The notes: a model not told the origin generated them from the letters alone. Counted from the stretch's first letter, positions 8,179-17,335 are shown. The stretch is DNA of 64,000 bases from Halochromatium glycolicum (GCF_016584085.1 NZ_NRSJ01000026.1:1-64000); one strand, 5' to 3'. A program made the numbers and translations.

Positions 8179-9813
8179 ATGACCGCCGCCGACACCACCG
8201 ACGCCAGCCCCCGGCAGACGGGCCCCCAGCCAGATCCCGATTCGCAGCCCCAGCCACAGCCCCATCTACAGCGAAAACCGCGCCGCCGACATCACCTGCT
8301 TTGGCTGGGTCTGATCGCGATCATCGGGCTCGCCGTCGTGATCCTGTATCCGTTGCTCACGCGCACCGAGCCGGTCACCTACTCCGACCCCGTCGAGCAC
8401 TTCAAGTACGGCTCCATCGGCAGCGAGCCGGTCAGTGGCATCCCCTACGCGATCTGGAAGGCGCTGCCGCTGATGTTCGCCGACAAGCTGCCGCCCGGTT
8501 CGCAAGCCGACTATAGTGCCTTCGGACTGCTCTACGAGCCCGGCAAGGATCTGCCGATCGGCACCTCGGTGCGCAAGGTCATGGGCATCGACCGGGTCTG
8601 GCTGAATTGCTCCGTCTGCCATGTCGGCACGGTACGGAACGAGCCCGGCGCTGAGCGGCAGCTTCTGATCGGTGCGCCGTCGAACAACCTCCGGCTGTTC
8701 GATTTTGTCCAGTTCATGCGGGCCGCGGCGATCGATAACCGGTGGGACCCTGATTATGTCCTCGCGAAGATCGACGAGGCCGGGGTCGAGCTTGGTTTCA
8801 TTCAGCGGCTGCTCTACCGATTCCTGGTCATCCAGCAGGTGCGCGATGGTCTGCTGACCTTGGATGAGCAGCTGGACTTCCTCGATCGCCAGGAGCAGCT
8901 CGGCCACGACTGGGGGCCAGGCCGGGTGGACACCTTCAACCCCTACAAGAAGATCCAGTTCAACTACGCGATGGACCGCATCCCCGACGCGGAGCTGACG
9001 GGCGCCGCCGACTATCCGTCGATCTGGATGCAGCGCCCGCGTCAGGGCATGAACCTGCATTGGGACGGCAACAACGCCTCGGTCGAGGAGCGCAATCTCA
9101 GCGCGTCACTGGGTGCCGGGGTGACCCCAGCGACGATCGACATGGCCAGCCTGGAGCGCATCCGCGACTGGCTCTGGGAGCTGCCAGCACCGGCGTTTCC
9201 GGCCGAGCGGATCGATCGCGAGCAGGCCGCCGCCGGCGCACCGCTCTATGCCCAATATTGCGCCGCCTGCCACGGCGCGCCGAAGGCCGACGGTAGCGGC
9301 TACGACTACGACCGCAGCCGCTATCCGCGCCTCGGCGAGGTCGAATCGCTGGCGGCCATCCGCACCGACCCCGGCCGCTGGCGCTCCTACACCCAGGCCT
9401 TCGCCGGTGATCAGAACATGCTCTACGCCGGCTATCCGCGCCCTGCGGACGGCTGCGCCGAACGCCTGTGCAGCGCGCGCTTCACGCACTTCAAGAAGAC
9501 CGATGGGTATGCGAACCATCCGCTAGACGGCATCTGGGCGCGCTCGCCCTACCTGCACAACGGCTCGGTCCCGACCCTGCGCGCGCTGCTCGATCCCGCT
9601 GTCGAGCGGCCGGTGACCTTTTATCGCGGCAGCGACGTCTTCGACTGGGAGGAGGTCGGCTATCGCACCGAGCCGCCAGCTGACGGGCCGTCGCTGTTGT
9701 TCGACACGCGCGTCCCGGGCAACGCGAACAGCGGACACGAAGGGCCGGAATACGGAACCGACCTGTCTGCCGCGGAGAAGGACGCGATCGTCGAGTACAT
9801 GAAGACCTTCTAA
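8179..9813 (+). CDS. Membrane-anchored di-heme c-type cytochrome (RoxA-like)
   Basis: A 544-residue protein with a Pro/Gln-rich cytoplasmic N-terminus, one transmembrane helix at about residues 38-55 (LLWLGLIAIIGLAVVILYPL) and a periplasmic domain with CSVCH (144-148) and CAACH (361-365). Conserved segments HFKYGSIGSE, GIPYAIWKALP, LHWDGNN and YLHNGSVPTLR recur in the cytochrome at 10118. This pattern resembles the RoxA/RoxB rubber-oxygenase and di-heme peroxidase superfamily, from recall and not searched. The stop TAA (9811-9813) is also the first three bases of a 164-bp repeat element, so the last codons border an insertion. Likely role: periplasmic electron transfer or oxidative cleavage of a hydrophobic substrate. 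Confidence 0.8.
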   Translation: MTAADTTDASPRQTGPQPDPDSQPQPQPHLQRKPRRRHHLLWLGLIAIIGLAVVILYPLLTRTEPVTYSDPVEHFKYGSIGSEPVSGIPYAIWKALPLMFADKLPPGSQADYSAFGLLYEPGKDLPIGTSVRKVMGIDRVWLNCSVCHVGTVRNEPGAERQLLIGAPSNNLRLFDFVQFMRAAAIDNRWDPDYVLAKIDEAGVELGFIQRLLYRFLVIQQVRDGLLTLDEQLDFLDRQEQLGHDWGPGRVDTFNPYKKIQFNYAMDRIPDAELTGAADYPSIWMQRPRQGMNLHWDGNNASVEERNLSASLGAGVTPATIDMASLERIRDWLWELPAPAFPAERIDREQAAAGAPLYAQYCAACHGAPKADGSGYDYDRSRYPRLGEVESLAAIRTDPGRWRSYTQAFAGDQNMLYAGYPRPADGCAERLCSARFTHFKKTDGYANHPLDGIWARSPYLHNGSVPTLRALLDPAVERPVTFYRGSDVFDWEEVGYRTEPPADGPSLLFDTRVPGNANSGHEGPEYGTDLSAAEKDAIVEYMKTF

Positions 9814-9974
9814 GGCGATTGCCGGAAAAGCTCGTACCGAATTGCGCAGGATTTTCGTTTGCCTTCGAGGAGCGTCGCCGGGAGCATAGCCGGGCTATGT
9901 GACCGGCGGCGCGACGAAGAAGGCGAGCGAAAAGACCAGCAAGGCGGTATGAGCTTTGACAGAAATCGCCTAAG
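9811..9974 (-). repeat. 164-bp MITE-like hairpin element, copy 1
   Basis: Near-identical, in opposite orientation, to 26548-26711 and 44238-44401. The ends are imperfect terminal inverted repeats built on AGGCGATT, extending inward through AAAGCTCRTACCG. The centre carries the palindrome CATAGCCCGGCTATG. The whole element can fold into one long hairpin. It contains no plausible gene. This copy starts at the stop codon of the preceding cytochrome and separates it from the next one. Confidence 0.88.
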
Positions 9975-10117
9975 CGGGCGCCCTCGGCCCGGGCCGCCGC
10001 GGGATGCCAATCCGGCGCCGGCAAGCCCAGTTCAGGCTGGGGCGCGCTCGCGGCGGAGCGCGCATCCCGCAAGAGACGACCGCGTTTAGGCTGCGACTCG
10101 AAACCGGAGATCCATCG

Positions 10118-11602
10118 ATGCTGAAAACCAAGCTGGCACGCTGGCTGACCGCGGCAGTCCTTCTGATCCTGCTGGTTACGATCAGCGTCTGGCTCATCGC
10201 CTTCCGCACGGTTGCGCAGGAGCCGTTCCCAGACATGGCCGCCGAGTTCAATCACGGCTCGATCGGCAACGAGGATGTGCAGGGCATCCCGTATTGGATC
10301 TGGCGCGTCCTGCCGACGCTATTCAACGACTATCTTCCCGGGCCGACCGCCTACAGCTCCCTTGGCCTGTTCTGGGAGCCCGGCGCCGAGCTGCCGGTCG
10401 GCTTCTCGAAGAAGGTCGTCGGCACCGAGCGGGTCTCGATCAACTGCGCCTTCTGCCATCAGGGCAGCTACCGGCTCCATCCCGACGAGCAGTCGCGGCT
10501 CGTCGTCGCCGGGCCTGGCAACCGGATCGCGGTCCAGGGCTATCTGCGCTTTCTGGCGCGGGCCGGCAATGATCCGCGCTTCAACGCCGACACCATCCTC
10601 GACGCGATCACGCTGATCTACGAGATGCCCTGGTGGCAGCGCCTGACCTATCGCTTCCTATTCATCCCGGCGACCAAGCGCGCGTTGCAGGAGCAAGGCC
10701 GCAACTTCGCGTGGACCGACGCCAATCCGGATTGGGGCAGAGGGCGGATCGACCCATTCAATCCAATCAAATACGGCATCCTCGAGATGGGCAATGACGG
10801 CACCATCGGCAATTCGGACATGATGCCGCTGTGGCAGCAGGCCCTCTCCGAGGGCGAGAACAGCGCCGGCGAGCCCCGCTCACTGCATTGGGACGGACTC
10901 AGCACCAGCCTGCACGAGGTGGTCGTCACCGGCGCCGTCGGCGACGGGATGAGCTATCGCAACTATCAGCGCAATGCCGTCAACAAGCGCATCGCCCGGA
11001 TCGAGACCTTCGTCCGCGAGCTGACGCCGCCGCCATCGCCCTACTCACCGGAGCGTGACCCATCCGACCCGTTCCATGTCGATCCGCAGCAGGTCGCGCG
11101 CGGCGAGGCCCTGCACCGCGAGCACTGCGCCCTCTGCCACAGCCCCGACGGAGCGCGCTTCCGGACCCCAATCCCGGTGGACGAGGTCGGCACCGACCGT
11201 CATCGGGTCGAGATGTGGACCGCCGAGGCGGCCCGCCGCTACAACAACTACCGCGACAAGGGCAAGGACTGGGGTTTCAGCGGGTTCCGCGACATCGACG
11301 GCTACGTCGCCGTCCCACACACCGGCCTCTGGCTGCGAGCGCCTTACCTGCACAACGGTTCGGTACCGACCCTGCGCGACATGCTGCGCGCGCCCGAGGA
11401 CCGTCCCGAGGTCTTCTATCGCGGCTACGACGTCCTCGATGCCGAGAACGGCGGCTTCATCGCCGACGGTCCGGTCGCTCAGCGCGTCGGCGACCGCTAC
11501 GACACCCGCATTCCCGGCAACGGCAATGGCGGGCATCGCTATGGGACCGATCTGCCGGCTGCAGATCAATCGGCGCTGCTGGCCTACCTGAAGACGCTCT
11601 AG
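10118..11602 (+). CDS. Membrane-anchored di-heme c-type cytochrome (RoxA-like)
   Basis: A 494-residue protein. ATG 10118, preceded by GGAGA, is chosen because it opens on a basic segment and a transmembrane helix (WLTAAVLLILLVTISVWLIAF). The periplasmic part has CAFCH at residues 110-114 and CALCH at 337-341. It shares FNHGSIGNE, GIPYWIWRVLP, LHWDG and APYLHNGSVPTLRD with the 8179 cytochrome, so the two look like an ancient duplication. The 164-bp repeat lies between them. The sequence fits the RoxA/di-heme peroxidase superfamily; axial ligands and reactivity cannot be assigned by eye. The next gene, a small membrane protein, follows in the same direction after 68 bp. Confidence 0.8.
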   Translation: MLKTKLARWLTAAVLLILLVTISVWLIAFRTVAQEPFPDMAAEFNHGSIGNEDVQGIPYWIWRVLPTLFNDYLPGPTAYSSLGLFWEPGAELPVGFSKKVVGTERVSINCAFCHQGSYRLHPDEQSRLVVAGPGNRIAVQGYLRFLARAGNDPRFNADTILDAITLIYEMPWWQRLTYRFLFIPATKRALQEQGRNFAWTDANPDWGRGRIDPFNPIKYGILEMGNDGTIGNSDMMPLWQQALSEGENSAGEPRSLHWDGLSTSLHEVVVTGAVGDGMSYRNYQRNAVNKRIARIETFVRELTPPPSPYSPERDPSDPFHVDPQQVARGEALHREHCALCHSPDGARFRTPIPVDEVGTDRHRVEMWTAEAARRYNNYRDKGKDWGFSGFRDIDGYVAVPHTGLWLRAPYLHNGSVPTLRDMLRAPEDRPEVFYRGYDVLDAENGGFIADGPVAQRVGDRYDTRIPGNGNGGHRYGTDLPAADQSALLAYLKTL

Positions 11603-11670
11603 GTACGGCGAAGTGGCCATCGCCTCCGCCCATCGCTTCCGCCCACCGAACCCGCGACGAGGTCCTTCTC

Positions 11671-12099
11671 ATGACCGCGCTCTTCGCCGATCCCCGCCGC
11701 GCCTTGCCCAGGGTCATCTGGACCGGTATCGGGCTCAACATGCTGTTCGTGATCCCGCTGTTCTTCTTCCCGACCACCCTTTTTGCGCTGCTCGGGATTC
11801 CGCTCACCGATACCATCCTCGCCCGGGCCAGCGGGATGCTGCTCTTCATCATCAGCGTCTTCTATATCCCCGCGGCCTGGAACCCGGAACGCTACCGAGC
11901 GAATGCCTGGTTCCATTGCGTTCCGTCGCGGCTCTGTGGCGCGACCTTCTTCACCGTGATGGTGCTGCGCTTCGGCGCGCCGATCGGCTACCTCTCCATC
12001 GCCATCGTCGACGCCGTGTTCCTGGTGCTGGTGCTGATCCTGCTGCTGCGGATCACCGCATCCGAACGCGCTGCCGGCAAGCCGATCGGGCTCTACTGA
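11671..12099 (+). CDS. Small four-helix membrane protein
   Basis: 142 residues with four hydrophobic segments (around IGLNMLFVIPLFFF, ASGMLLFIISVFYI, GATFFTVMVL and IVDAVFLVLVLILLL). The start at 11671 is preceded by an AGGTCC-type weak ribosome site. It follows the third cytochrome in the same direction and may belong to the same transcription unit. No specific family was recognised; it resembles small uncharacterised DoxX/DUF4345-like membrane proteins in size and layout only. No function is proposed. Confidence 0.65.
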   Translation: MTALFADPRRALPRVIWTGIGLNMLFVIPLFFFPTTLFALLGIPLTDTILARASGMLLFIISVFYIPAAWNPERYRANAWFHCVPSRLCGATFFTVMVLRFGAPIGYLSIAIVDAVFLVLVLILLLRITASERAAGKPIGLY

Positions 12100-12279
12100 T
12101 CTCTGCTGGGGTTCGGCGGAGGCTGCCAGGGCCTACCGGGGCCTACCGGGGCCGGTTGGGCGCAACGGAGAGCGATTGGCCGCAACCGGGCGCCCGCGCG
12201 ACGAAGTCGTTCAAGCTGTACCTTTCTTCCGCTCGAGCCATCCCCAGGCATCGAGCCTATCGACCCTGAGGGCGATCCC

Positions 12280-13140
12280 ATGAGCAACTACGCGATCATC
12301 GGCGTGCACGGTCTGAACAATAAGCCGTCAAGCGAGAACCTGACGCGGCTTTGGAGCGAGGCGATCATGGACGGTCTGCGGCGGAACGAGGGACGAACCA
12401 GCGATGCTGCGCCGGCCTTCGAGATGGTGTTCTGGGCCGATGTGCTGCACGGCCCGGAACGTCTTCCGGACCGAGATTACCCGGCCTGGCCCGATCCGGG
12501 GCGCTTCCCGTCCTACGACGAAGGCTACTGGGACGCGCTTCGGGCCGAGCTCCAAGACCTGGTCGACACGCCGCTCGATCTCGCCAAGCGCTGGCTCGGT
12601 GCCGACCCGGTGGCCGATGTCGTCCTCAAGCACACGCTGACCGATCTCGGACGCTACTACAATGAACCGGCGATCCGCGACGAGCTGCGCGGTCGCCTGC
12701 GTGCCGCGCTGGACCAGGCGTACGGCGCTGTGCGGCGCATCATGGTCATCGGCCACTCGATGGGCTCGATCATCGCGTACGATACCCTGCGCGCGATCGG
12801 CCGCGAGCGTCGCGACCTCAGCGTCGACCATCTGGTGACCATCGGTGCACCGCTCGGTCTGCCGAATGTGAAGTTCCGCATCAGCCGGGAGCATGATCTG
12901 GTGCGCACGCCGTCGATCGTCCGCAAATGGACCAATCTCGCCGAGCGGCGGGACCCGGTCGCGTTCGACACCCATCTTGCAGGCGATTATCGGGGCAACG
13001 ACGACGGAGTGCACGTCCATGACGATCTCGTCTGCAACGACACCGTGCTCGACGACGACGCAAAGCACCCCGACTACCACAGCGGCATCGGCTATCTGCG
13101 CACCCCGGAGCTGTCGCGGATCATCCGCGGTTTCCTGTGA
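12280..13140 (+). CDS. Alpha/beta-hydrolase, lipase-like
   Basis: 286 residues. The nucleophile elbow GHSMGS sits in the order strand-GHSMG-helix (IMVIGHSMGSIIAYDTL), and the N-terminus has the oxyanion-type IIGVHGLNNKP. A possible catalytic His lies in the C-terminal HPDYHSGIGYL region. It has no signal peptide, so it is probably cytoplasmic. Similar proteins are annotated as lipases or esterases acting on acyl esters. It is the last gene before the AT-rich island and is co-oriented with the cytochrome cluster, 180 bp behind the small membrane protein, so a role with that cluster is possible but not shown. Confidence 0.75.
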   Translation: MSNYAIIGVHGLNNKPSSENLTRLWSEAIMDGLRRNEGRTSDAAPAFEMVFWADVLHGPERLPDRDYPAWPDPGRFPSYDEGYWDALRAELQDLVDTPLDLAKRWLGADPVADVVLKHTLTDLGRYYNEPAIRDELRGRLRAALDQAYGAVRRIMVIGHSMGSIIAYDTLRAIGRERRDLSVDHLVTIGAPLGLPNVKFRISREHDLVRTPSIVRKWTNLAERRDPVAFDTHLAGDYRGNDDGVHVHDDLVCNDTVLDDDAKHPDYHSGIGYLRTPELSRIIRGFL

Positions 13141-13274
13141 TCGTCAGACACCGCTCAACAACCTATCAGACCGCCTAGACCTGTTACGTCTTTACCCCAT
13201 GCGGTTCCCTGAGCAAAATCAGGTCCGCGGAGAGCCCCATCGAGCTCTCCCCTACAACCATCCGGATCGACGAG

Positions 13275-14042
13275 ATGTTTAGCACCTACCGAGAAATCTT
13301 CAAGAAGCGCGCCAACAGTTATCATTCTGCGATGACACGGTTTCCGGATGCTCGTCGGCAGGAGTTCCAGCAGGCCATAAGCTACCTGAACCTCTCGGAA
13401 GGCAGTTTACTTTGCGACGTCCCGGCTGGAGGTGGCTATCTTGGCCGTTTTCTTCCAACTGATGCAGGATGCCTGTTCGTTGAAACCAGCGGTTTGTTCG
13501 CATCCCACTGCCCCAGGGATGCAAAACATTGGGCATTGCAAGCTAAGCTGGAAATACTCCCACTTGCAGATAACTCTGTCACGCACCTCCTCTGCTTGGC
13601 TGCATTACATCACATCATCGAGAAAGTGCGCACACTGTCGGAATTCAGGCGAATTCTCACTAGCGGAGGGATCGCTGTGTTGGCCGACGTAGAAGCAGGA
13701 ACTGGTACCGCCTCCTTTCTCAACGAATTTGTCCACCGCTTCAACTCCATGGGCCACGAGGGTCTGTTTCTCGATGAAACGTTTCTCGCCAATATTGACT
13801 CATGCGGCCTGGAACTAATCCAGGTCCACCGTCCAACGCTCAAGTGGTGTTTTCCCGGTCGCGATGAGATGACGGACTTCTGCAAGCACCTCTTCGGACT
13901 CGATCTCGCAGCAAGAGCCGACGTGGAGGCGGGCATTGAGGAATATCTCGGCTATAATGAAGAAGACTCTGGAATTAAAATGAACTGGGAACTCAACTAT
14001 GTGGTAGTGCAGAAACCCCCTATACAAACCAAAACAGATTAA
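13275..14042 (+). CDS. Class I SAM-dependent methyltransferase
   Basis: 255 residues. The glycine-rich SAM motif I reads LLCDVPAGGGYLGRFLP, followed by an acidic/hydrophobic motif and HLLCLAALHHI, the typical post-motif region of small-molecule methyltransferases. The gene and its downstream neighbour have clearly lower GC than the rest of the window and different codon use, which suggests horizontal acquisition. The stop is 14 bp before the ATP-grasp gene, so the two are probably co-transcribed. The substrate is unknown. Pairing with a sugar-transfer ATP-grasp suggests modification of a surface or secreted glycan or peptide, by inference. Confidence 0.78.
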   Translation: MFSTYREIFKKRANSYHSAMTRFPDARRQEFQQAISYLNLSEGSLLCDVPAGGGYLGRFLPTDAGCLFVETSGLFASHCPRDAKHWALQAKLEILPLADNSVTHLLCLAALHHIIEKVRTLSEFRRILTSGGIAVLADVEAGTGTASFLNEFVHRFNSMGHEGLFLDETFLANIDSCGLELIQVHRPTLKWCFPGRDEMTDFCKHLFGLDLAARADVEAGIEEYLGYNEEDSGIKMNWELNYVVVQKPPIQTKTD

Positions 14043-14056
14043 GTTTATATTTTGAG

Positions 14057-15160
14057 ATGCCAATCGACCACCACGCTAGCCGACTTAAAAAGCTGAGATA
14101 TATTTGGTTCTTCTCTGGAGTAATTTCCAGGCGTGAAGGCATACCACGTGTTCGCCAGTTCATTGCGATCCTAGAACTCTACCTATATCGTCGTTTCGGA
14201 CCTCTATTATATTACGAGCAGCAATTGTGGCGAAACGAGTTTTCCAAGAAGGATAGACTACGTTGCCTAACAAGCGAAGAGTATCACGACCGCATCGGGC
14301 AGCTCAATCCGCCAAATTACCAGAGCTTGGCCAACCATAAGCTCGTGGAGAAGGCGCTGCTGTCGCTTTTTCGCTTACCAACCGCAGACTATCTTGGATA
14401 CCTACACCCCACCGAAGGTATTGATTTTCATGGTCGACCGCTGACGTCTTTATCTCAGCTCAACTTGTTCCTGAAGGAGATTTGCCCCGCGAGGCTGTGC
14501 ATGAAACGGGCTGAAGGAGTAAAGGGTCATGGTTTTATCGCAGCATCCCTGGAACGCGAAGACTCAAAATACGTTACGCGTGATGTTCATAACACTTCCT
14601 TTGCGCGCTCTCTTGACGAGTTTCTGCGAGACGACGTCGCACCAGCGATGGACGATGGATTGATTATCGAAAGGTATATCTTGCAGCATCCAGTGCTGGC
14701 CGCGATCAACCCAAGCAGCGTAAATACGCTGCGTGTTTGGGTGCTGCAGTGCGGCGAGACCGTGCACGTCCGCGGTGCACTGCTTCGCATGGGGCGGGCG
14801 GGGCAGGTAGTAGACAATACTTCCCAAGGCGGCTTGCTTGCACCCATTGACTTGAGCACTGGACGCCTCGGGCGTGTTAAAGCAGGAACCTTATTTCCCG
14901 AGCTACTCCGTCATCACCCCGATACGGGTGTAATGGTCGAAGGGGTTACCGTACCTTTTTGGCAGGAGTGTATTTCGCTTGCGAAGGCAACAATCCGAGC
15001 GATTCCAAAGCTGCGCTTCTCAGGATTAGATATCGCGATTACTGAGTCTGGGCCGTTAATAGTTGAAACAAACCCACGTCCCCATGGGATCAGTGCGCGG
15101 AATTTTAATGCGCCGATGGCAGATCTCTTGGACTGCGAACGGAGGTCGACCTCGGATTAG
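14057..15160 (+). CDS. Sugar-transfer-associated ATP-grasp protein
   Basis: 367 residues. The ATP-grasp fold is visible as MKRAEGVKGHG (nucleotide-binding Lys and flexible Gly loop), LIIERYILQHP, NTLRVWVLQCG and the metal-binding end LDIAITESGPLIVETNPRP (E...N). The arrangement matches the ATPgrasp_ST family, found next to glycosyltransferases in exopolysaccharide loci. ATP-grasp enzymes couple a carboxylate to an amine or similar nucleophile through an acyl phosphate. Like the methyltransferase just upstream it is AT-richer than its surroundings. No glycosyltransferase is adjacent, so the pair looks like a transferred fragment of a larger locus. Confidence 0.8.
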   Translation: MPIDHHASRLKKLRYIWFFSGVISRREGIPRVRQFIAILELYLYRRFGPLLYYEQQLWRNEFSKKDRLRCLTSEEYHDRIGQLNPPNYQSLANHKLVEKALLSLFRLPTADYLGYLHPTEGIDFHGRPLTSLSQLNLFLKEICPARLCMKRAEGVKGHGFIAASLEREDSKYVTRDVHNTSFARSLDEFLRDDVAPAMDDGLIIERYILQHPVLAAINPSSVNTLRVWVLQCGETVHVRGALLRMGRAGQVVDNTSQGGLLAPIDLSTGRLGRVKAGTLFPELLRHHPDTGVMVEGVTVPFWQECISLAKATIRAIPKLRFSGLDIAITESGPLIVETNPRPHGISARNFNAPMADLLDCERRSTSD

Positions 15161-15252
15161 ATAGTCGCGTTCTCGCGCATGGAAAGAAACAAAGAGCATG
15201 TTCCAGCTACTTATTGCAGCGGCCGGCTCTTATGCAACCATAAGCGGAACCT

Positions 15253-16005
15253 TCAATCTTTGTCGCTACGTTCTATCCGTTCTCGGTGCATTTGCAGATT
15301 CTCGTTCAATTGGCCCAAGACTTCTGTTGCGACAGCAATAATCGCATTCGGCCCAAAACCAGCCAGCGACAGCTCGCGATAGAACGATTTAGCCACGATC
15401 TTCGCGATTCGTGCGGGGTCAGGTGTGATCGGCCCCTCGCTGCCCGATTCACGGGCATCAAGCACCTGAGCCATCTGCAGTAGACGCGATTCAGAGAGCT
15501 TCTCGAGCTGGAAAACGTGGATTGATTTGCCGACAAACAACGAGAACAGCTTGAGCAACTCCAGGTCGGCCGTCGAAAAGCGCTCATCCGGCGTCTTCCT
15601 GCTGACGTTGATCACCCCGATCACACGTTCTGCCGTGATAATGGGGGCCGACATGAAGGCGACGCCGCCCAGCGAGCTCTGCCGCGCAAGGCTAGCCACT
15701 GGCGAAGCTTGCACGTCGTTAACGAGAAGGGCCTCACCCGTGGAGACCACATGGCAGGCGATGCTCGAATCCGGCTTTGCCGGTACCTGGTAGGCTGCGT
15801 CGGGGAGATCGCCGAAGTGCGAGCAGACCTTCAGATTCTGCTTGCCGTTGTCTTCGACGCCGGACAACAGCATCACCGAGCAGCGCGCTGCACCTAGCGA
15901 CCGAGCAGCCAAGGCCGCCAGGTCGCGCAGTCCGTCCTCCAGCGTCGGTTTCTGCTCGATGAGCTTCGTGATACCACTGAGTTCTTCGACGACAATTCGG
16001 TCCAC
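15253..16005 (-). CDS. GAF domain protein
   Basis: 250 residues. Residues of about 15-165 form one GAF domain (RSLGAARCSVMLLSG at the start; GEALLVNDV, FMSAPIITAERVIGVINVS and FSTADLELLKLFSLFVG as the conserved core and exit helix). The C-terminal 80 residues are helical and lack a recognisable output domain such as GGDEF or a kinase. GAF domains bind small ligands or chromophores. As a stand-alone sensor it would act through a partner. It is convergent with the ATP-grasp gene and divergent from the hotdog gene at 16391. Confidence 0.8.
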   Translation of the reverse strand: MDRIVVEELSGITKLIEQKPTLEDGLRDLAALAARSLGAARCSVMLLSGVEDNGKQNLKVCSHFGDLPDAAYQVPAKPDSSIACHVVSTGEALLVNDVQASPVASLARQSSLGGVAFMSAPIITAERVIGVINVSRKTPDERFSTADLELLKLFSLFVGKSIHVFQLEKLSESRLLQMAQVLDARESGSEGPITPDPARIAKIVAKSFYRELSLAGFGPNAIIAVATEVLGQLNENLQMHRERIERSDKD

Positions 16006-16390
16006 GGTCAGCCTCCAAGCAGCAAAGGAACAGCACTAGAGCTAACGGATCGGGTTCTCGGCAGTGCACCCGACGCCAGCGATCAGAGCCAGAACCGGCC
16101 TATCTCGTGCTCTTACCACTGCGAAGAGCATGATGAACCGGTCTAAGATAGCCGACACTCTAGGTCCGCTCAGCCCAAAATTCGGTTGCTAGCGCCGACT
16201 ATAATCTTGACGTCACATCGAGATCGGGGATTAGAAAGTCCAGCTGACATCGTACCATCTCCAAGAGCCAGCCCAGTTAACGCCCAACGATCAATCCATG
16301 GCATCAATAGCCACGGCGGTAATCGACACCCCAGAGCGCATCAGACCATCCCGCCAGTCGTCTCTGTCACGCTCGAAGAGGACTGAAACC
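16006..16390. other. Divergent intergenic region without a recognised gene
   Basis: This 385-bp stretch separates the GAF gene (leftward) from the hotdog gene (rightward). It must hold both promoters. An in-frame extension of the rightward gene reaches back to 16298, but the purine-rich AGAGGA before ATG 16391 makes the latter the better start. I see no repeat, hairpin or small gene in it. Confidence 0.5.
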
Positions 16391-17335
16391 ATGCCTAAGG
16401 ACCAGTTTCATCAACTCCATATCGATGTCGCTCGCAACGCGACCGACGATTTCAACCCTTTCCATGATCCTCACCGCTGGCAGAACATCCGTGATAATCC
16501 TTATGGTGGACCGATCGTTCTCGGGTTCCAGCTCGAAAGCCTCGCCGACTATCGGATCGAGCAGCAGCACGCAAGCGAGTCCGGTCTTGATGTCGTTCCC
16601 CTGCCCTTCAGCAACTACGAGTTCCATTTTGCCTCGGCGTTGTCTCCTGAAGAGCCGTTTACCGTTCAGGTGGGCCGCACCCAACGGAAGCGCGACAAGG
16701 CAGCAGGCCGGACAAACCGCGTCGTAATGCGTCGAGCCGACGGCAGACCGATCATCCTTGGTAACCGCCGAGATGGGCTCGAGCCCCGCTTTCTTCCAGA
16801 CTGGAATCCCGTCGACCCCAGCCAGCTCCAAGGCGCTTCGGATCGTTCCTTCCTCAGCGACGGGGGATTATTCCTCAAGCGCAAGTATCTGAATACAAGC
16901 AACGGCAAGAATTTTCTGCTCGGCTCGCTTGTCGACCAGTACCACTATTTTGACGAGCTCGACGAGCGGGTGTCGTTTCCTCCGGTGTTCGTTGCATCGC
17001 TCATCTCCTGCGCGCTGCTCGAGCGCGGACGGGCCGAAGGCTGCGACTTCGAAGACGACCCTCACGTCTATGCATCTCACCGCATCAGCATCGACCGGCG
17101 CTTGCAGGGAGCGCTGCGCAGCAACAATCGCGTCGACGTCGTCGTCGCTGCGCCGACCTCGCGCAGTGGCCAACCGGTGAATACGGCGCACCCTGGCGAG
17201 GATGCGGCTCTCCTCTGTCACCGTTGCATCATGTTCACCGCAGGAGGCGAGGCGCTTCTGCGCTGCGAGGTTCAAACAGCGAGATTACGAGACCTGATGC
17301 ACGACGAGGAAAAGAACGGGGCGAGCACGGAGTAA
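16391..17335 (+). CDS. MaoC-like hotdog-fold protein
   Basis: 314 residues. The N-terminal segment NATDDFNPFHDP followed by YGGPIVLGFQLESL resembles the hydratase motif (D-x4-H, then a Gly-Pro-rich helix) of MaoC/(R)-enoyl-CoA hydratases. The second half, with KNFLLGSLVDQYHYF and HRISIDRRL, may be a degenerate second hotdog, giving a double-hotdog protein. MaoC enzymes hydrate enoyl-thioesters in fatty-acid or PHA metabolism. The start ATG has AGAGGA upstream. The next gene in the same direction is an alpha/beta hydrolase 246 bp away. Assignment rests on motif recall; a thioesterase-like role is possible. Confidence 0.6.
   Translation: MPKDQFHQLHIDVARNATDDFNPFHDPHRWQNIRDNPYGGPIVLGFQLESLADYRIEQQHASESGLDVVPLPFSNYEFHFASALSPEEPFTVQVGRTQRKRDKAAGRTNRVVMRRADGRPIILGNRRDGLEPRFLPDWNPVDPSQLQGASDRSFLSDGGLFLKRKYLNTSNGKNFLLGSLVDQYHYFDELDERVSFPPVFVASLISCALLERGRAEGCDFEDDPHVYASHRISIDRRLQGALRSNNRVDVVVAAPTSRSGQPVNTAHPGEDAALLCHRCIMFTAGGEALLRCEVQTARLRDLMHDEEKNGASTE

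Noticed and set aside
11215..12099. Single 294-codon gene starting inside the third cytochrome
   Set aside because: The first half is an off-frame shadow of the cytochrome; the membrane protein starts at ATG 11671.
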